A stretch of DNA of 64,000 bases from Halobacillus salinarum (GCF_022919095.1 NZ_CP095073.1:2170001-2234000); one strand, 5' to 3'. Counted from the first letter of the stretch, positions 37,867 through 47,898 are shown. The notes: generated from the letters alone by a model not told the origin. Made by a program: numbers and translations.

Positions 37867-39111
37867 ATGAAGCAATCGAATGTAAAAAGAATTTGCGGTT
37901 CTATCCTCCTGCTGATGATGCTCGTTTTACCTTTATTTACCCCACTCAAGAATTATTTATCCATTCCCACGGAATTAAAAGTCAGTGCCAATGATTCCGT
38001 ACAAACTGCATCGGTATTGAACAATTCCAATGAAGCAGAGACCGCCTTTTCCTCCCAAGATGGAACAAGCCAGGTATTTTATGAATTTGCCGGCATTCCA
38101 ATCAAGAAAACGGATCTTAGAAAAATGAAGGACATCCGCTTAATTCCTGGCGGCCAGTCTGTCGGAGTTGAACTGCATACCAAAGGTGTATTAGTGGTTG
38201 GACATCATCTTGTCAATCGAAAAGAAGAGCAGGCTTCACCAGGAGAAAAAGCGAACGTTCAAGTTGGAGATATTTTATTAAAGGGAAATGGAAAAGAGCT
38301 GAACAGTATGGAAGACCTTTCATCCATTGTGAAAGAAGCAGGAGAAAAGGAACAATCCATCAAGCTTACCATTAAAAGAGGAAAACAAATTATTACTTCT
38401 TCCTTGAAGCCGACCTTTAATAAACAGGAGAAAGAGTACCAAATCGGATTGTACGTACGTGACTCGGCTGCCGGTATAGGAACGATGACTTTTTATCATC
38501 CTGGAAGCGGTAAATATGGTGCATTAGGTCACGTGATTGCCGATATGGATACTAGAAAGCCAATTGAAATACACGAAGGTACCATTGTCAAGTCGCACGT
38601 TACCTCTATTGAAAAAGGCAGTGAAGGTATTCCTGGTGAAAAGAAAGCCGATTTTTCCATGCGTGATGATCGATTAGGTAACATCACGAAAAATACACCT
38701 TTTGGTATATTCGGAAAACTTGATGGAGATATTGCCAATGAACAATTCCCTGAAGGGCTTCCAGTCGGTTATTCAGACCAAGTGAAAGAAGGCCCTGCCA
38801 AAATCCTTACTGTCCTTGATGGAGATAAGCTGCAGGCATTTGATATAGAAATTGTCAGCAATATGCCGAAAAAGACACCAGTGACAAAAGGAATGATTAT
38901 TAAGATTACTGATCCTGAACTCATCAAGAAAACGGGAGGCATCGTTCAAGGTATGAGCGGCAGCCCAATTATTCAAGATGGACATATTATTGGTGCGGTA
39001 ACCCATGTATTCGTTAATGATCCAACAAGCGGCTACGGAGTCCACATTGAATGGATGCTGAATGAAGCAGGGATTAATATTTATCAGGACGAAAAACAAA
39101 AGGCAAGCTGA
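37867..39111 (+). CDS. spoIVB: SpoIVB, intramembrane-signalling serine peptidase
   Basis: 414-residue peptidase of the S55 family. In B. subtilis it is made in the forespore and cleaves SpoIVFA, starting activation of sigma-K. A single N-terminal membrane helix (about 10-28) is followed by a PDZ domain (about 110-180, with GVLVVGHH and [10 protein letters not shown]) and the peptidase domain with GALGHVIAD (catalytic His region) and the nucleophile motif [13 protein letters not shown] at residues 360-372. AAGGAG lies 11-12 bases before the ATG. The spoIVB-spo0A order is the universal one in Bacillales. Confidence 0.96.
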   Translation: MKQSNVKRICGSILLLMMLVLPLFTPLKNYLSIPTELKVSANDSVQTASVLNNSNEAETAFSSQDGTSQVFYEFAGIPIKKTDLRKMKDIRLIPGGQSVGVELHTKGVLVVGHHLVNRKEEQASPGEKANVQVGDILLKGNGKELNSMEDLSSIVKEAGEKEQSIKLTIKRGKQIITSSLKPTFNKQEKEYQIGLYVRDSAAGIGTMTFYHPGSGKYGALGHVIADMDTRKPIEIHEGTIVKSHVTSIEKGSEGIPGEKKADFSMRDDRLGNITKNTPFGIFGKLDGDIANEQFPEGLPVGYSDQVKEGPAKILTVLDGDKLQAFDIEIVSNMPKKTPVTKGMIIKITDPELIKKTGGIVQGMSGSPIIQDGHIIGAVTHVFVNDPTSGYGVHIEWMLNEAGINIYQDEKQKAS

Positions 39112-39114
39112 ACG

Positions 39115-39147
39115 AAAGGAGTTCTACAATAGAACTCCTTTTTATAT
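39115..39147 (+). terminator. Terminator after spoIVB
   Basis: AAAGGAGTTCT / AGAACTCCTTT hairpin with a T run; its end touches the first Spo0A box. Confidence 0.85.
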
Positions 39148-39298
39148 TCGACAAAATTCGACAAACAAAAGCTTCCAATTGTAGGAATTTATCGAATTAG
39201 TACGAATTCGAGAGTAAATAGAAGCATTTTTAAGATAATCTTAAATAATTAAAATATTTTTGTTATAATAAAGAAGGGTTGAATTTACTTATGTCGAA
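39147..39298 (+). promoter_or_regulatory. spo0A control region: 0A boxes and sigma-H promoter
   Basis: Two TTCGACA motifs (reverse of the 0A box TGTCGAA) at 39147-39153 and 39157-39163, ten bases apart, and a third box TGTCGAA at 39292-39298. A sigma-H-type promoter, AGGAATT (39183-39189) - 13 bases - CGAAT (39203-39207), lies between them. A second start is suggested by TGTTATAATA (TATAAT at 39264-39269 with extended -10). This mirrors the B. subtilis spo0A arrangement of a sporulation promoter with Spo0A self-control. Confidence 0.7.
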
Positions 39299-39346
39299 TA
39301 AGTCAATAAGCAATTAAGAGGACAATTTTCTAAGGAGGAAGATTGA

Positions 39347-40126
39347 ATGGAAAAGATTCAAGTTTGTTTGGCAGATGATAATCGTGAGCTGGTAAAGCTT
39401 CTTGAGGAATATTTCGAGGATACAAGGGATATTGAAGTCATTGGGACAGCTTATAATGGAAAAGAATGCTTGGAACAGGTAGAGAATAAGCAGCCGGACG
39501 TTTTAATCCTTGACATTATTATGCCTCATTTAGATGGACTAGCTGTATTAAATAAGATAAAGGAGATGGACAAGAAGCCTGAAGTTATTATGCTCACGGC
39601 TTTCGGTCAGGAAGAAGTGACGAAAAAGGCCGTCGATTTAGGGGCTGCATACTTTATGATGAAGCCATTTGACCTTGACCATCTTGCTGAACAAGTCCGC
39701 CAAATCAAACATGCAGGCGATCCAATTAACCGTGCAATCGGAAGCAGTTACTCTTCTGCGAAAACGAAAAAGCCTGACCTTGACACGAGTATCACTCATA
39801 TCATTCATGAAGTAGGGGTGCCGGCCCATATTAAAGGGTACTTATACTTGCGTGAAGCCATTACTATGGTCTACAACGATCTTGAATTGCTGGGTTCCAT
39901 TACAAAAGTCCTCTATCCAGATATTGCAGCTAAATTTAATACTACAGCCTCACGCGTAGAGCGTGCCATCCGCCACGCAATTGAGGTCGCTTGGAATCGT
40001 GGCAACATTGATGCCATTTCTTCATTGTTCGGCTACACGATTTCCAATACGAAAGCGAAGCCGACGAATAGTGAATTTATTGCGATGGTAGCTGACCGTC
40101 TGCGTCTCGAACATAAAGCTTCTTAA
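39347..40126 (+). CDS. spo0A: Spo0A, master response regulator of sporulation
   Basis: 259 residues. The receiver domain (1-120) has the acidic pocket Asp10/Asp11, phosphoacceptor Asp56 in LILDIIMP and Lys in MMKPFD. A short linker leads to the Spo0A_C DNA-binding domain (about 145-255), whose recognition helix region [15 protein letters not shown] is intact. It is activated by the phosphorelay and binds TGTCGAA boxes, several of which lie upstream of its own gene. RBS AAGGAGGAAG. A terminator follows. Confidence 0.98.
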   Translation: MEKIQVCLADDNRELVKLLEEYFEDTRDIEVIGTAYNGKECLEQVENKQPDVLILDIIMPHLDGLAVLNKIKEMDKKPEVIMLTAFGQEEVTKKAVDLGAAYFMMKPFDLDHLAEQVRQIKHAGDPINRAIGSSYSSAKTKKPDLDTSITHIIHEVGVPAHIKGYLYLREAITMVYNDLELLGSITKVLYPDIAAKFNTTASRVERAIRHAIEVAWNRGNIDAISSLFGYTISNTKAKPTNSEFIAMVADRLRLEHKAS

Positions 40127-40135
40127 CGAATAAGT

Positions 40136-40166
40136 AAGCACCTCTCAGAAAGAGAGGTGCTTTTTT
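40136..40166 (+). terminator. Terminator after spo0A
   Basis: AAGCACCTCTC / GAGAGGTGCTT hairpin with six T residues. Confidence 0.88.
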
Positions 40167-40290
40167 GTTATTTGTTAAGAAATGCGTAAGATTCGACAAA
40201 AATTTAAGCTTTGGGTTCATTTGTGCACGGCATTTGTGGTACAATTCTTAATTATTAAACACTTTAGTTGAAAAATGAGGAGTTGTACAG

Positions 40291-41640
40291 ATGAAAGTAG
40301 TCAAATTTGGTGGAAGTTCAGTAGCCGATGCAAATCAAATCAGAAAAATTACCGGCATCATTGAAGATGATTCTAAACGAAAGGTAATCGTAGTATCAGC
40401 ACCAGGCAAACGGTACGCTGAAGACACAAAGACTACAGATTTGTTAATCGAATTAGGAAAGTCCATTAAAAATGATCAAATGGATTCACAAATATATGAA
40501 CAAATTATCGAACGCTTTTCTTCAATGACGGCTGAACTGGAGCTTGAAGAACAAGTCTTACATACCATTAAATCAAGGATTGATGAGGCGGTCACCCAGC
40601 TTCAGTCAAAACAAAAAAATGCCATGGATGCGTTGAAATCCTGCGGAGAAGACGGCTCCGCATTAATGTTAAGCGCTTATTTAAAAACTCAAGGGCACAC
40701 TTCTTCTTATGTAAACCCTAAGGATGCAGGGATATTAGTCAGTGATCAGCCTGGCGGTGCGCTGGTCATGGATGAAAGCTTTGACAAGCTTTATGGACTT
40801 AGAGAACGAGAAGGAATTTTAGTAATCCCTGGTTTTTTCGGTTACACTCCTGAAGGATCACTGGTTACTTTTTCAAGAGGCGGATCTGACATTACAGGCT
40901 CTATCGTTGCGGCTGGAGTTCAAGCTGAATTATACGAAAACTTTACGGATGTGGATTCTGTGTTCTGTGTCAATCCTGCTATTGTTGAGAATCCAAAACA
41001 GCTTTTGTCCCTTACTTACAAAGAGATGCGTGAACTATCTTATGCCGGTTTTTCCGTGTTTCACGATGAAGCATTAATTCCAGCGTTTAAAAAGAAAATT
41101 CCAGTGTGTATTAAAAACACGAACAACCCACAAGGGAACGGGACAATGATCGTTGCTGATTTGCCGGAGAGAGAAGAGCATGTGGTAGGGATTGCAAGTG
41201 ACAAAGGGTTTCTCAACTTATATGTCAGTAAATATCTGATGAACAGGGAACTTGGATTTGGACGTAAGCTCCTTCAAATTCTCGAAGAGGAAGAAATTTC
41301 TTTTGAACATGCACCTTCTGGTATTGACGATATGTCCGTAATCATCAGAGAGCACCACTTGTCTGCGGAGAAGGAAATGAAAGTGATGGACCGCATCAAG
41401 CAGGAATTAGATGTCGATACAGTCAATATCGAACGAGATATGGCAATGATCATGCTGGTAGGGGAAGGGATGAATCAAACCGTGGGCATCGCAAGTCAAG
41501 CTGCCGAAGCTTTTCGCAAAGCGAATGTCAACATTGAGATGATTAACCAAGGATCGTCCGAGGTTTCGATGATGTTTGGGGTTCATTCTGACGCTCTTTC
41601 TGCAGCAGTAAAATCACTTTACCATACTTTTTTTGAATAG
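40291..41640 (+). CDS. Aspartate kinase (monofunctional, class III-like)
   Basis: 449-residue aspartokinase, which phosphorylates aspartate in the first step to lysine, threonine and methionine. The N-terminal kinase domain starts MKVVKFGGSSVAD and contains SFSRGGSDITG-type sequence at about 200 and the catalytic ENFTDVDSVF segment. Two ACT domains follow (about 300-449), suggesting feedback control by an amino acid. The length matches the YclM/ThrD class rather than the shorter alpha/beta LysC. No lysine riboswitch is present in the 120-base gap. One 0A-box-like TTCGACA lies at 40192. Confidence 0.92.
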   Translation: MKVVKFGGSSVADANQIRKITGIIEDDSKRKVIVVSAPGKRYAEDTKTTDLLIELGKSIKNDQMDSQIYEQIIERFSSMTAELELEEQVLHTIKSRIDEAVTQLQSKQKNAMDALKSCGEDGSALMLSAYLKTQGHTSSYVNPKDAGILVSDQPGGALVMDESFDKLYGLREREGILVIPGFFGYTPEGSLVTFSRGGSDITGSIVAAGVQAELYENFTDVDSVFCVNPAIVENPKQLLSLTYKEMRELSYAGFSVFHDEALIPAFKKKIPVCIKNTNNPQGNGTMIVADLPEREEHVVGIASDKGFLNLYVSKYLMNRELGFGRKLLQILEEEEISFEHAPSGIDDMSVIIREHHLSAEKEMKVMDRIKQELDVDTVNIERDMAMIMLVGEGMNQTVGIASQAAEAFRKANVNIEMINQGSSEVSMMFGVHSDALSAAVKSLYHTFFE

Positions 41641-41665
41641 GTGCTGGAATATCTTCGGTACACAT

Positions 41666-41703
41666 AAAAGCGAAGCTCCTACAAAGGGCTTCGCTTTTTT
41701 TTG
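41666..41703 (+). terminator. Terminator after aspartate kinase
   Basis: AAAGCGAAGC / GCTTCGCTTT hairpin with eight T residues, between converging genes. Confidence 0.88.
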
Positions 41704-41717
41704 GAGCAAGTCGTTCA

Positions 41718-42464
41718 TCACTCTTTACTTAATTGATTAAGCTTTTTGTTCAGACTGCCTAATGTCGAAACTTCACGTTCCAAAGTGAGTTGTAGAAGGT
41801 TATAAAAAAGCTCTGCTGTCATAATCGCATCATTTAAAGCATGATGACGCTCTTTTTTTTCGATCTTAAATTGACGGAGTAATGGATCAAGTTGATGTCG
41901 TGAATCAGGCATCAGCCACTGGGCCATCTTTTGAGAATCGAGCACGAACGGACTATAAGCGGGAAGCTTCCACCTTTTTAGCATCGTCTGCAAAAAACGC
42001 ATATCAAATTTGGCCGGATGGGCGACTAACACGGAACCTCGGCTGAATTCCATAAACCGGAGAAACACTTCAAAAAAAGGGCTCGCGTTTTCCAACTGGC
42101 TTCGGGTTAATCCTGTTAATTTCAGCGTGTACCTGCTGACATAACGGATCGGTTGAACGAGTTGATGAAACGTACGAACGGAACATGATTCTAGACCTTG
42201 GATGCGAATGGCCCCAATTGAAATGATTTCATGTCCAATTTCGGGAATGAAACCAGTGGTTTCCAAGTCAAAGATGGTGTATTCAAGCTCTGTTAATGAT
42301 TTCTGATGCATTACTTTTGAAGAGACAGCCCGCTTGTTAAACGAGGTCAGTTCTTTTGTTAATTGTTCATAGGAATGCCATCGGAAATAGGGCTTCATTT
42401 TGAAATAATACATTGGCTTTTCGAATAGAATATATTTTAGTATTTGCAGATCCGTCGGTAACAT
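41718..42464 (-). CDS. DEDDh-type 3'-5' exonuclease (DnaQ/epsilon-like)
   Basis: 248 residues. An N-terminal extension of about 60 residues precedes a DnaQ-fold exonuclease. Catalytic acids are in FDLETTG (Asp, Glu; about residues 66-72), AHPAKFD (Asp) and HHALNDA (His, Asp). Such enzymes remove nucleotides from 3' ends of DNA or RNA. It is too short to be the PolC proofreading domain and stands apart from replication genes. Its ATG overlaps the stop of the upstream cNMP-CBS gene in a TAATG arrangement, so the two are translationally coupled and probably act together. Confidence 0.9.
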   Translation of the reverse strand: MLPTDLQILKYILFEKPMYYFKMKPYFRWHSYEQLTKELTSFNKRAVSSKVMHQKSLTELEYTIFDLETTGFIPEIGHEIISIGAIRIQGLESCSVRTFHQLVQPIRYVSRYTLKLTGLTRSQLENASPFFEVFLRFMEFSRGSVLVAHPAKFDMRFLQTMLKRWKLPAYSPFVLDSQKMAQWLMPDSRHQLDPLLRQFKIEKKERHHALNDAIMTAELFYNLLQLTLEREVSTLGSLNKKLNQLSKE

Positions 42465-44374
42465 TAAACCACCCGATTTCGGTTATAACTGAGTTCCAGC
42501 ACCTGCTGCAGACGTTTAGCAATGACTAATGCTTCACGGAGGGAACGTCTCTCGTCTTTTTTTAAATGATTCAGGCCAATTTCATTAGTCAATGGTTCTT
42601 TGTCTTTTAACTGCCGCAAATTTTCTTTTAGGCGGACGAGCATCAGACGATGCAGGGCAATTTTTGCATTTTCTACATCCCTTGGATGAAATCGTTCACT
42701 CTCCGCTAAAGAATCGAGCCGGTTAACTGTGTTAATATCTTCAATGCCATACTTCATGCTGTAAATGCGAATCGCATTTACAATTTGCATAATGGCTGAT
42801 TTTTTAATATTCAACGTCCGCTTTTTTCCAACACCTGATATACGTCCAAAAGGCTGAACAGGCACTCTGAAGCGAAGGGTGTCCTTCATGAGAAGCTGAT
42901 GAAGATTCAGAGATTTTTTAACTCGCTCGGTGACATATTTTTTTAAACCATAGGCTAGGGAGAAGTCCCCAAAGATGGGGCGAAAATCCATAAATATTGT
43001 AAAATCGCGTATCTCCTCAGCGTCCATTTTTTTGATCCAGTGATCAATGCTTTCGTACCATTCCTTCAATTGATGCCTCCATTTTGGTTCGCGTGCCATG
43101 ATTCCTCCTTTACAGAACGGATAATCACAGTGATCAAGCATTTCATTGATTTTCCGAGTAAACACTGAAAAATAATGATCAATTTCATTTTTGTTAGGTG
43201 AGTCTTCGTAATTGGCGAGAATAATCCCATTGTCCTGGTCGGTTGAAAAAGCCTGTTCTTTTCTTCCTTCACTTCCCATCACTAAGAAACAATAATTAAT
43301 CGGAGGAGGACCATACCCATCTGCTACCATGTGATCTTCAGCTAACTGAACAATCTGTTTATGGATGCGGTCGTTATAGTTCGTCATCAATTCTGCAATA
43401 TCATATGCCAGCATGCCATCGTCAATAAGGGAATCGATAAATTGTTGAAATCGTTCATTATGAACAGGGGACAGCTGGTGAATCTCTTCTAGAGTCGAGG
43501 CATTGGAAATACGATACGTTAAATCAAAATAGACGGAGTTCTTAATTGTAAAGAAGGAACTCTGCCTGAGAACCCCAACAATTTTGTCCTTGTGAAGAAC
43601 CGGGATAATTTCCGTTGGATGATGTTTGAGATAACTGAGAGCATCATAAATAAATTCTTGATCCGTGATAGAAAATGATTCTTCTGCCATGTAAGTTTTC
43701 ACTGGATTGTTATGATCATTATCGAAATACGCACGAAGCAAGTCCCCATAGCCGATCATTCCGAGCATTGTCCGCTGGTCTTCGCTGACAATAAGGGCTT
43801 CAATTTTTTCCTGCTGAAGCATTCGGGCAGCTTTTTCAATGGAATCCTCGGGATGGATAAAGGCAGGAGTTTCCATGTAGGAATCAGCCCGTTTCTTGTA
43901 TAACTCCCGGTCATCCTGTTCATCACTCGTAGAGCTTTTGTATTTAATCTCGTCGTATAAACTTTTCATTAAGTGACTGATTCCATCCATTACTACTTTG
44001 GAAAATTGTGTATTGTTGGACATGATTTTCAAGAAGGACTCTCTCTCAAAGCAAAGAGTTTGCAAAGGCTCAAGGGCCTGGACAGAAAACCTCATTTCAC
44101 CGCTGGTTAATAGGATCATAACTCCAATTAAGTCCCCTGGATAATAAAAACGAACAGAAAGCTGTTTTCCATTGGAACGATGCATGATATTTTTTGCAAG
44201 GCCTGAAACGAGGAAGTGAATATCAATGGATTCATCCTTCTGATCTTCATGGAGCAGAAATTCATTCGCGCTGTAGTGTTTCACTTCGGCCTTTCCAAAC
44301 ATTTCAGCAAATTCTACTTCTGTTAAAAGGTCAAATGGATATTGTTTTCTATACAATTCGAACTGTTCATACAC
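42464..44374 (-). CDS. cNMP-binding / CBS-pair / DUF294 nucleotidyltransferase-like protein
   Basis: 636 residues with three parts. A cyclic-nucleotide-binding-type beta-roll (about 15-130: LVSGLAKNIM, YYPGDLIGVM) is followed by two CBS motifs (about 165-285) that typically bind adenosine nucleotides. A DUF294 nucleotidyltransferase domain with GSEGRKEQAFSTDQDNG (about 370) has the GS...DxD pattern of GlnD/pol-beta enzymes, and a DUF294 C-terminal domain completes the chain. I start at GTG 44374, nine bases after AAGGAG, although the frame is open to 44413. The layout suggests a nucleotide-sensing protein uridylylating or adenylylating an unknown target; this is inference. Confidence 0.9.
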   Translation of the reverse strand: MYEQFELYRKQYPFDLLTEVEFAEMFGKAEVKHYSANEFLLHEDQKDESIDIHFLVSGLAKNIMHRSNGKQLSVRFYYPGDLIGVMILLTSGEMRFSVQALEPLQTLCFERESFLKIMSNNTQFSKVVMDGISHLMKSLYDEIKYKSSTSDEQDDRELYKKRADSYMETPAFIHPEDSIEKAARMLQQEKIEALIVSEDQRTMLGMIGYGDLLRAYFDNDHNNPVKTYMAEESFSITDQEFIYDALSYLKHHPTEIIPVLHKDKIVGVLRQSSFFTIKNSVYFDLTYRISNASTLEEIHQLSPVHNERFQQFIDSLIDDGMLAYDIAELMTNYNDRIHKQIVQLAEDHMVADGYGPPPINYCFLVMGSEGRKEQAFSTDQDNGIILANYEDSPNKNEIDHYFSVFTRKINEMLDHCDYPFCKGGIMAREPKWRHQLKEWYESIDHWIKKMDAEEIRDFTIFMDFRPIFGDFSLAYGLKKYVTERVKKSLNLHQLLMKDTLRFRVPVQPFGRISGVGKKRTLNIKKSAIMQIVNAIRIYSMKYGIEDINTVNRLDSLAESERFHPRDVENAKIALHRLMLVRLKENLRQLKDKEPLTNEIGLNHLKKDERRSLREALVIAKRLQQVLELSYNRNRVV

Positions 44375-44506
44375 GGTGTAAAACTCCTTCAAAGACGTAC
44401 TTCTTTCGTACATAGTATATCAAAAAAGCTTCAGAATACCTCTGTCATTGGCAGAAGAGAATCTGCCTAAAGACTAAGCGGTGGAAAAATGGATACAAGA
44501 CTTGAA

Positions 44507-44537
44507 AAAAGCTGCCGGTAAGCTTCCGACAGCTTTA
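44507..44537 (-). terminator. Terminator of yqzF
   Basis: Imperfect stem AAAGCTGCCGG / CCGACAGCTTT, followed on the minus strand by TTTTTTC; it begins at the yqzF stop codon. Confidence 0.7.
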
Positions 44538-44770
44538 TTACTTTTGTTTGAAGCGTCCTTTTGTTAAATTTCTTTTCTTATCTCTATGTAAAATGTACCC
44601 TCCAATAAAACCGATTCCTCCTATTAAGAGAAGGAATCCTGCAAAACCTTGGATTACGATGTGCAGAAATATAGGATGGAATATGCCAAACAAGGCATCC
44701 CGCATAATTTTTATCCCAATTACAGCGAGAACCCCGGTAATACTAACAGAAGTAAGGCTATCAACCGCAT
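44538..44770 (-). CDS. yqzF: YqzF, DUF2627 membrane protein (apparent frameshift)
   Basis: Not visible as one open frame, but reading from ATG 44770 (seven bases after AAAGGAG) gives MRLIALLLLVLPG and then a stop. Adding one C to the four-C run 44732-44735 (plus strand) restores PGVLAVIGIKIMRDALFG and a second hydrophobic segment followed by GGYILHRDKKRN, a 77-residue protein of the DUF2627/YqzF family with two membrane helices. In B. subtilis yqzF also lies next to bkdR. No function is known. Confidence 0.8.
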
Positions 44771-44904
44771 AAAGAATCTCCTTTGTGTAAGTCAGTCATT
44801 TTAGTATATCAAAACAAGTCTGGTGTGAAAATATAAACCTGCTTGCTAAATCATGCAGAGTAAGGTAGGATAGAAGTGCGCAAAATATTGCAGGGTGTGG
44901 TGAA

Positions 44905-46970
44905 ATGAAACGCGTACTAATTGTTGGGGCCGGTAAGGGCGGAACTGCCCTGCTTAGACTATTGAACCAAACGGATCGTATGCAAGTAGTTGCTGTAACG
45001 GATATCAACCCTCAAGCTGCCGGCTTAACCCTTGCGTCAGAGTACAATATTGCAGTGGGAAGCGATTGGCAGGACTGGATACATAAAGATATTGATATCG
45101 TAATAGAAGCTACTGGAAGCGATCAAGTGTTTGAAGAAATACGAGCAGTGCGTCCACGTTCTACGGTAGTGATTCCAGGAGATGTGGCTTATATTACCTC
45201 AGAGCTTCTGGAAGAAAAGGAATCTCTTTTCCAGGAATTAAAACAGCAGACGGAGAACCAAAACCTCATCTTAAATTCGATTCATGATGGAATGATTGTC
45301 ATATCAGCTGACAAGCACATTTCCTTTATTAACCGGAGTGGGGAACGGATTTTGAACAAAGCAAGAGACGAAGTTGAGGGAAGGTCCGTGAAAGAAATCA
45401 TTCCTGCCTCCCGGCTTCCTGAACTGCTGAAAACGAAACGCAAAGAAGTCAATCAGAAGCTTGAATTGGAAAACGGAAAAAAAGTCATAACAACGCGAAT
45501 ACCGATGATCGGTGCCCATGGCCAAGTCATCGGCGCTTACGCCATATTTAAAGACATCACAGAAGTCGTTCACCTTGCGGAAGAGATTACAGATTTAAAA
45601 GAAGTAAAGACTATGCTGGAGGCCATTATTCAGTCCTCTGATGAAGCGATTTCCGTCGTAGATGAAAATGGAAACGGTTTAATGATTAATCCAGCTTACA
45701 CGAGAATTACAGGATTAACCGAAGAACAAATTCTCGGTAAGCCGGCGACTGTCGATATATCAGAAGGCGAGAGCATGCACTTAAAAGTATTAAAGACGAG
45801 ACGGCCGGTTCGCGGAGTGCGAATGAAAGTCGGTCCTTCGAAAAAGGATGTACTTGTAAATGTTGCTCCCGTCATTGTTGATGGAAAACTTAAAGGAAGT
45901 GTAGGAGTGCTCCATGACGTTTCAGAAATTCAAGCTTTGACGAGTGAACTGAAACGAGCGAGACAGATTATCCGTAGTTTGGAAGCGAAGTACACGTTCG
46001 ACGATATAGTGGGAGAATCTCAAGAAATGACTCTTGCTCTCGAGCAGGCTAAAGTAGGAGCAAGAACCCCGGCTACCGTGTTATTGCGGGGGAGTCAGGT
46101 ACAGGAAAAGAATTGTTTGCCCATGCTATTCATAATGAGAGCAAAAGGCGTCACAATAAGTTTATTAGAGTGAATTGTGCAGCGATCGCTGAGTCTATGC
46201 TTGAAAGTGAATTGTTCGGATACGAGGATGGAGCATTTTCAGGGGCTAAGAGGGGCGGAAAAAAAGGGTTGTTCGAAGAAGCGAATTTCGGAAGCATTCT
46301 TCTGGATGAGATTGGAGAACTGACCCTGCCTATGCAAGCCAAACTGCTGCGGGTATTACAGGAAAATGAAATCATTCGTGTAGGTGGAACCAAGCCCGTC
46401 CAAATCGACGTCAGAGTCATCGCTGCAACGAATAAAAATTTAGAAAAAGCTATAATGAACAAGACATTCAGGGAAGATTTATACTATAGGCTTAATCGAT
46501 TACCTATCTATATTCCGCCGTTAAGAGAGCGTAGAGAAGATATCTCATTACTGGTTCATCATCTGATGCAAAAGTTGAACGAAGATTACGGAAGAAACGT
46601 TACAGGGATGGAAGAGAAAGCCTTGGAAAAACTTGTAGATTATCATTGGCCGGGCAACGTCCGTGAATTAGAGAACATCATAGGAAGAGCCATGATATTT
46701 ATGGAAAACCAGCAGGATATCATAAAGGAAGAGCATATTCCAGCCTTGATAAAACAGCCTTCTAAAGAAGAAGCGTCGACTATCTCAGGTACATGGCTAG
46801 GGGAAACCTTGCAGCAGGCGGTAGATGAATACGAGAAGAAATTATTAGCAGATGCTTTTCGTTCTCATGATTATAATAAGACGCAGACCGCAAAGGCTTT
46901 AGGAATTTCAATTAGGAATTTGTACTATAAGCTCGATAAGTACCAGCTAGATAAAAAAACAGATGTTTAA
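44905..46970 (+). CDS. bkdR: BkdR, sigma-54-dependent activator of the bkd operon (apparent frameshift)
   Basis: Sigma-54 enhancer-binding protein, reconstructed length about 688 residues (B. subtilis BkdR 692). The N-terminus is a Rossmann-like domain ([14 protein letters not shown] at 4-17), followed by two PAS domains (about 125-235 and 245-345), the AAA+ domain and a Fis-type helix-turn-helix ([18 protein letters not shown]). The frame breaks in the five-G run 46088-46092; one added G gives [16 protein letters not shown], the Walker A motif, then [15 protein letters not shown] (the GAFTGA loop that contacts sigma-54). It regulates the genes immediately downstream. The indel is probably technical. 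Confidence 0.92.
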
Positions 46971-46998
46971 GCGCCTTATGAGGCAAAGAGGTGAAAGA

Positions 46999-47898
46999 AT
47001 GAAAACGTTAGACGAAATGGTTGATCAGCTTGATAGACAGGAAAAGAAAACAGTAGCTGTGGCACAGGCAGCAAATCCAGAAGTGCTGAAGTCGGTTAAA
47101 CTCGCGACTGAAAAAGAAATGGCGAAGTTTTTATTAACCGGTTCTTCTAAAGAAATTGAAAGGCTCGCTGAAGAAATCCAGCTCAATACCTCAAGGGATG
47201 ACATCATTGTTTATGACTGTAAAGAAGAGGAGTCGGCTGAAGAAGCTGTTAAAGCTGTCCATATGAATGAAGCGCAAGTAGTTATGAAAGGACACATTGA
47301 TACAAAAACCCTCTTAAAGGCAGTCCTCCATAAAGAGTATGGCTTGAGAGCGGGAGGAGTCTTATCACATGTGGCGTTGTTTGAAATTCCTAATCAGGAC
47401 CGCTTACTATTCTTAACTGATGCTGGGATGAACATTGCGCCTACTTTAGATGAAAAAGTACAAATCATTAATAATGCGGTTCATGTTGCTAATCAAGCAG
47501 GGTGGTCCCAGCCTAAGGTTGCAGTTCTCGCAGCGGTTGAAGTAGTCAATCCTTCGATGGAAGCTACGACGGATGCGGCGGTACTAACGCAGATGAACAA
47601 AAGGGGACAAATTAAGAATTGCCTAGTTGATGGTCCGCTTGCATTTGATAATGCGGTTGACTTGAGAGCAGCTAGAGAGAAGGGAATACACTCGGAAGTC
47701 GCAGGACAAGCAGATATTCTAGTGGTACCTACCATCGAAGCAGCCAATGCGTTATATAAGTCGTTTATGTACTTTGCGAATGCAAAAGTGGCAGCAGTTA
47801 TCAGCGGTGCTAAAGCTCCGATCGTATTAACTTCACGAGCAGATACAGCAGCCAGCAAAGTGTACTCTTTGGCACTTGCTTTAAATTCAAACAAATAG
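46999..47898 (+). CDS. ptb: Phosphate butyryltransferase (branched-chain)
   Basis: 299-residue acyltransferase that converts butyryl- or branched acyl-CoA to the acyl phosphate, the substrate of Buk. The PTA/PTB fold is recognisable from DAAVLTQMNKRGQI, VDGPLAFDNAVD and ADILVVPTIEAANALYK. I use the ATG at 46999, six bases after GAGGTGA; the frame extends upstream to 46963 inside bkdR. Only 28 bases separate it from bkdR, so the promoter for this operon must lie within or before bkdR. Confidence 0.94.
   Translation: MKTLDEMVDQLDRQEKKTVAVAQAANPEVLKSVKLATEKEMAKFLLTGSSKEIERLAEEIQLNTSRDDIIVYDCKEEESAEEAVKAVHMNEAQVVMKGHIDTKTLLKAVLHKEYGLRAGGVLSHVALFEIPNQDRLLFLTDAGMNIAPTLDEKVQIINNAVHVANQAGWSQPKVAVLAAVEVVNPSMEATTDAAVLTQMNKRGQIKNCLVDGPLAFDNAVDLRAAREKGIHSEVAGQADILVVPTIEAANALYKSFMYFANAKVAAVISGAKAPIVLTSRADTAASKVYSLALALNSNK

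Noticed and set aside
40167-40290. Lysine riboswitch before the aspartokinase
   Set aside because: The gap is about 120 bases, shorter than the aptamer, and lacks its conserved elements.
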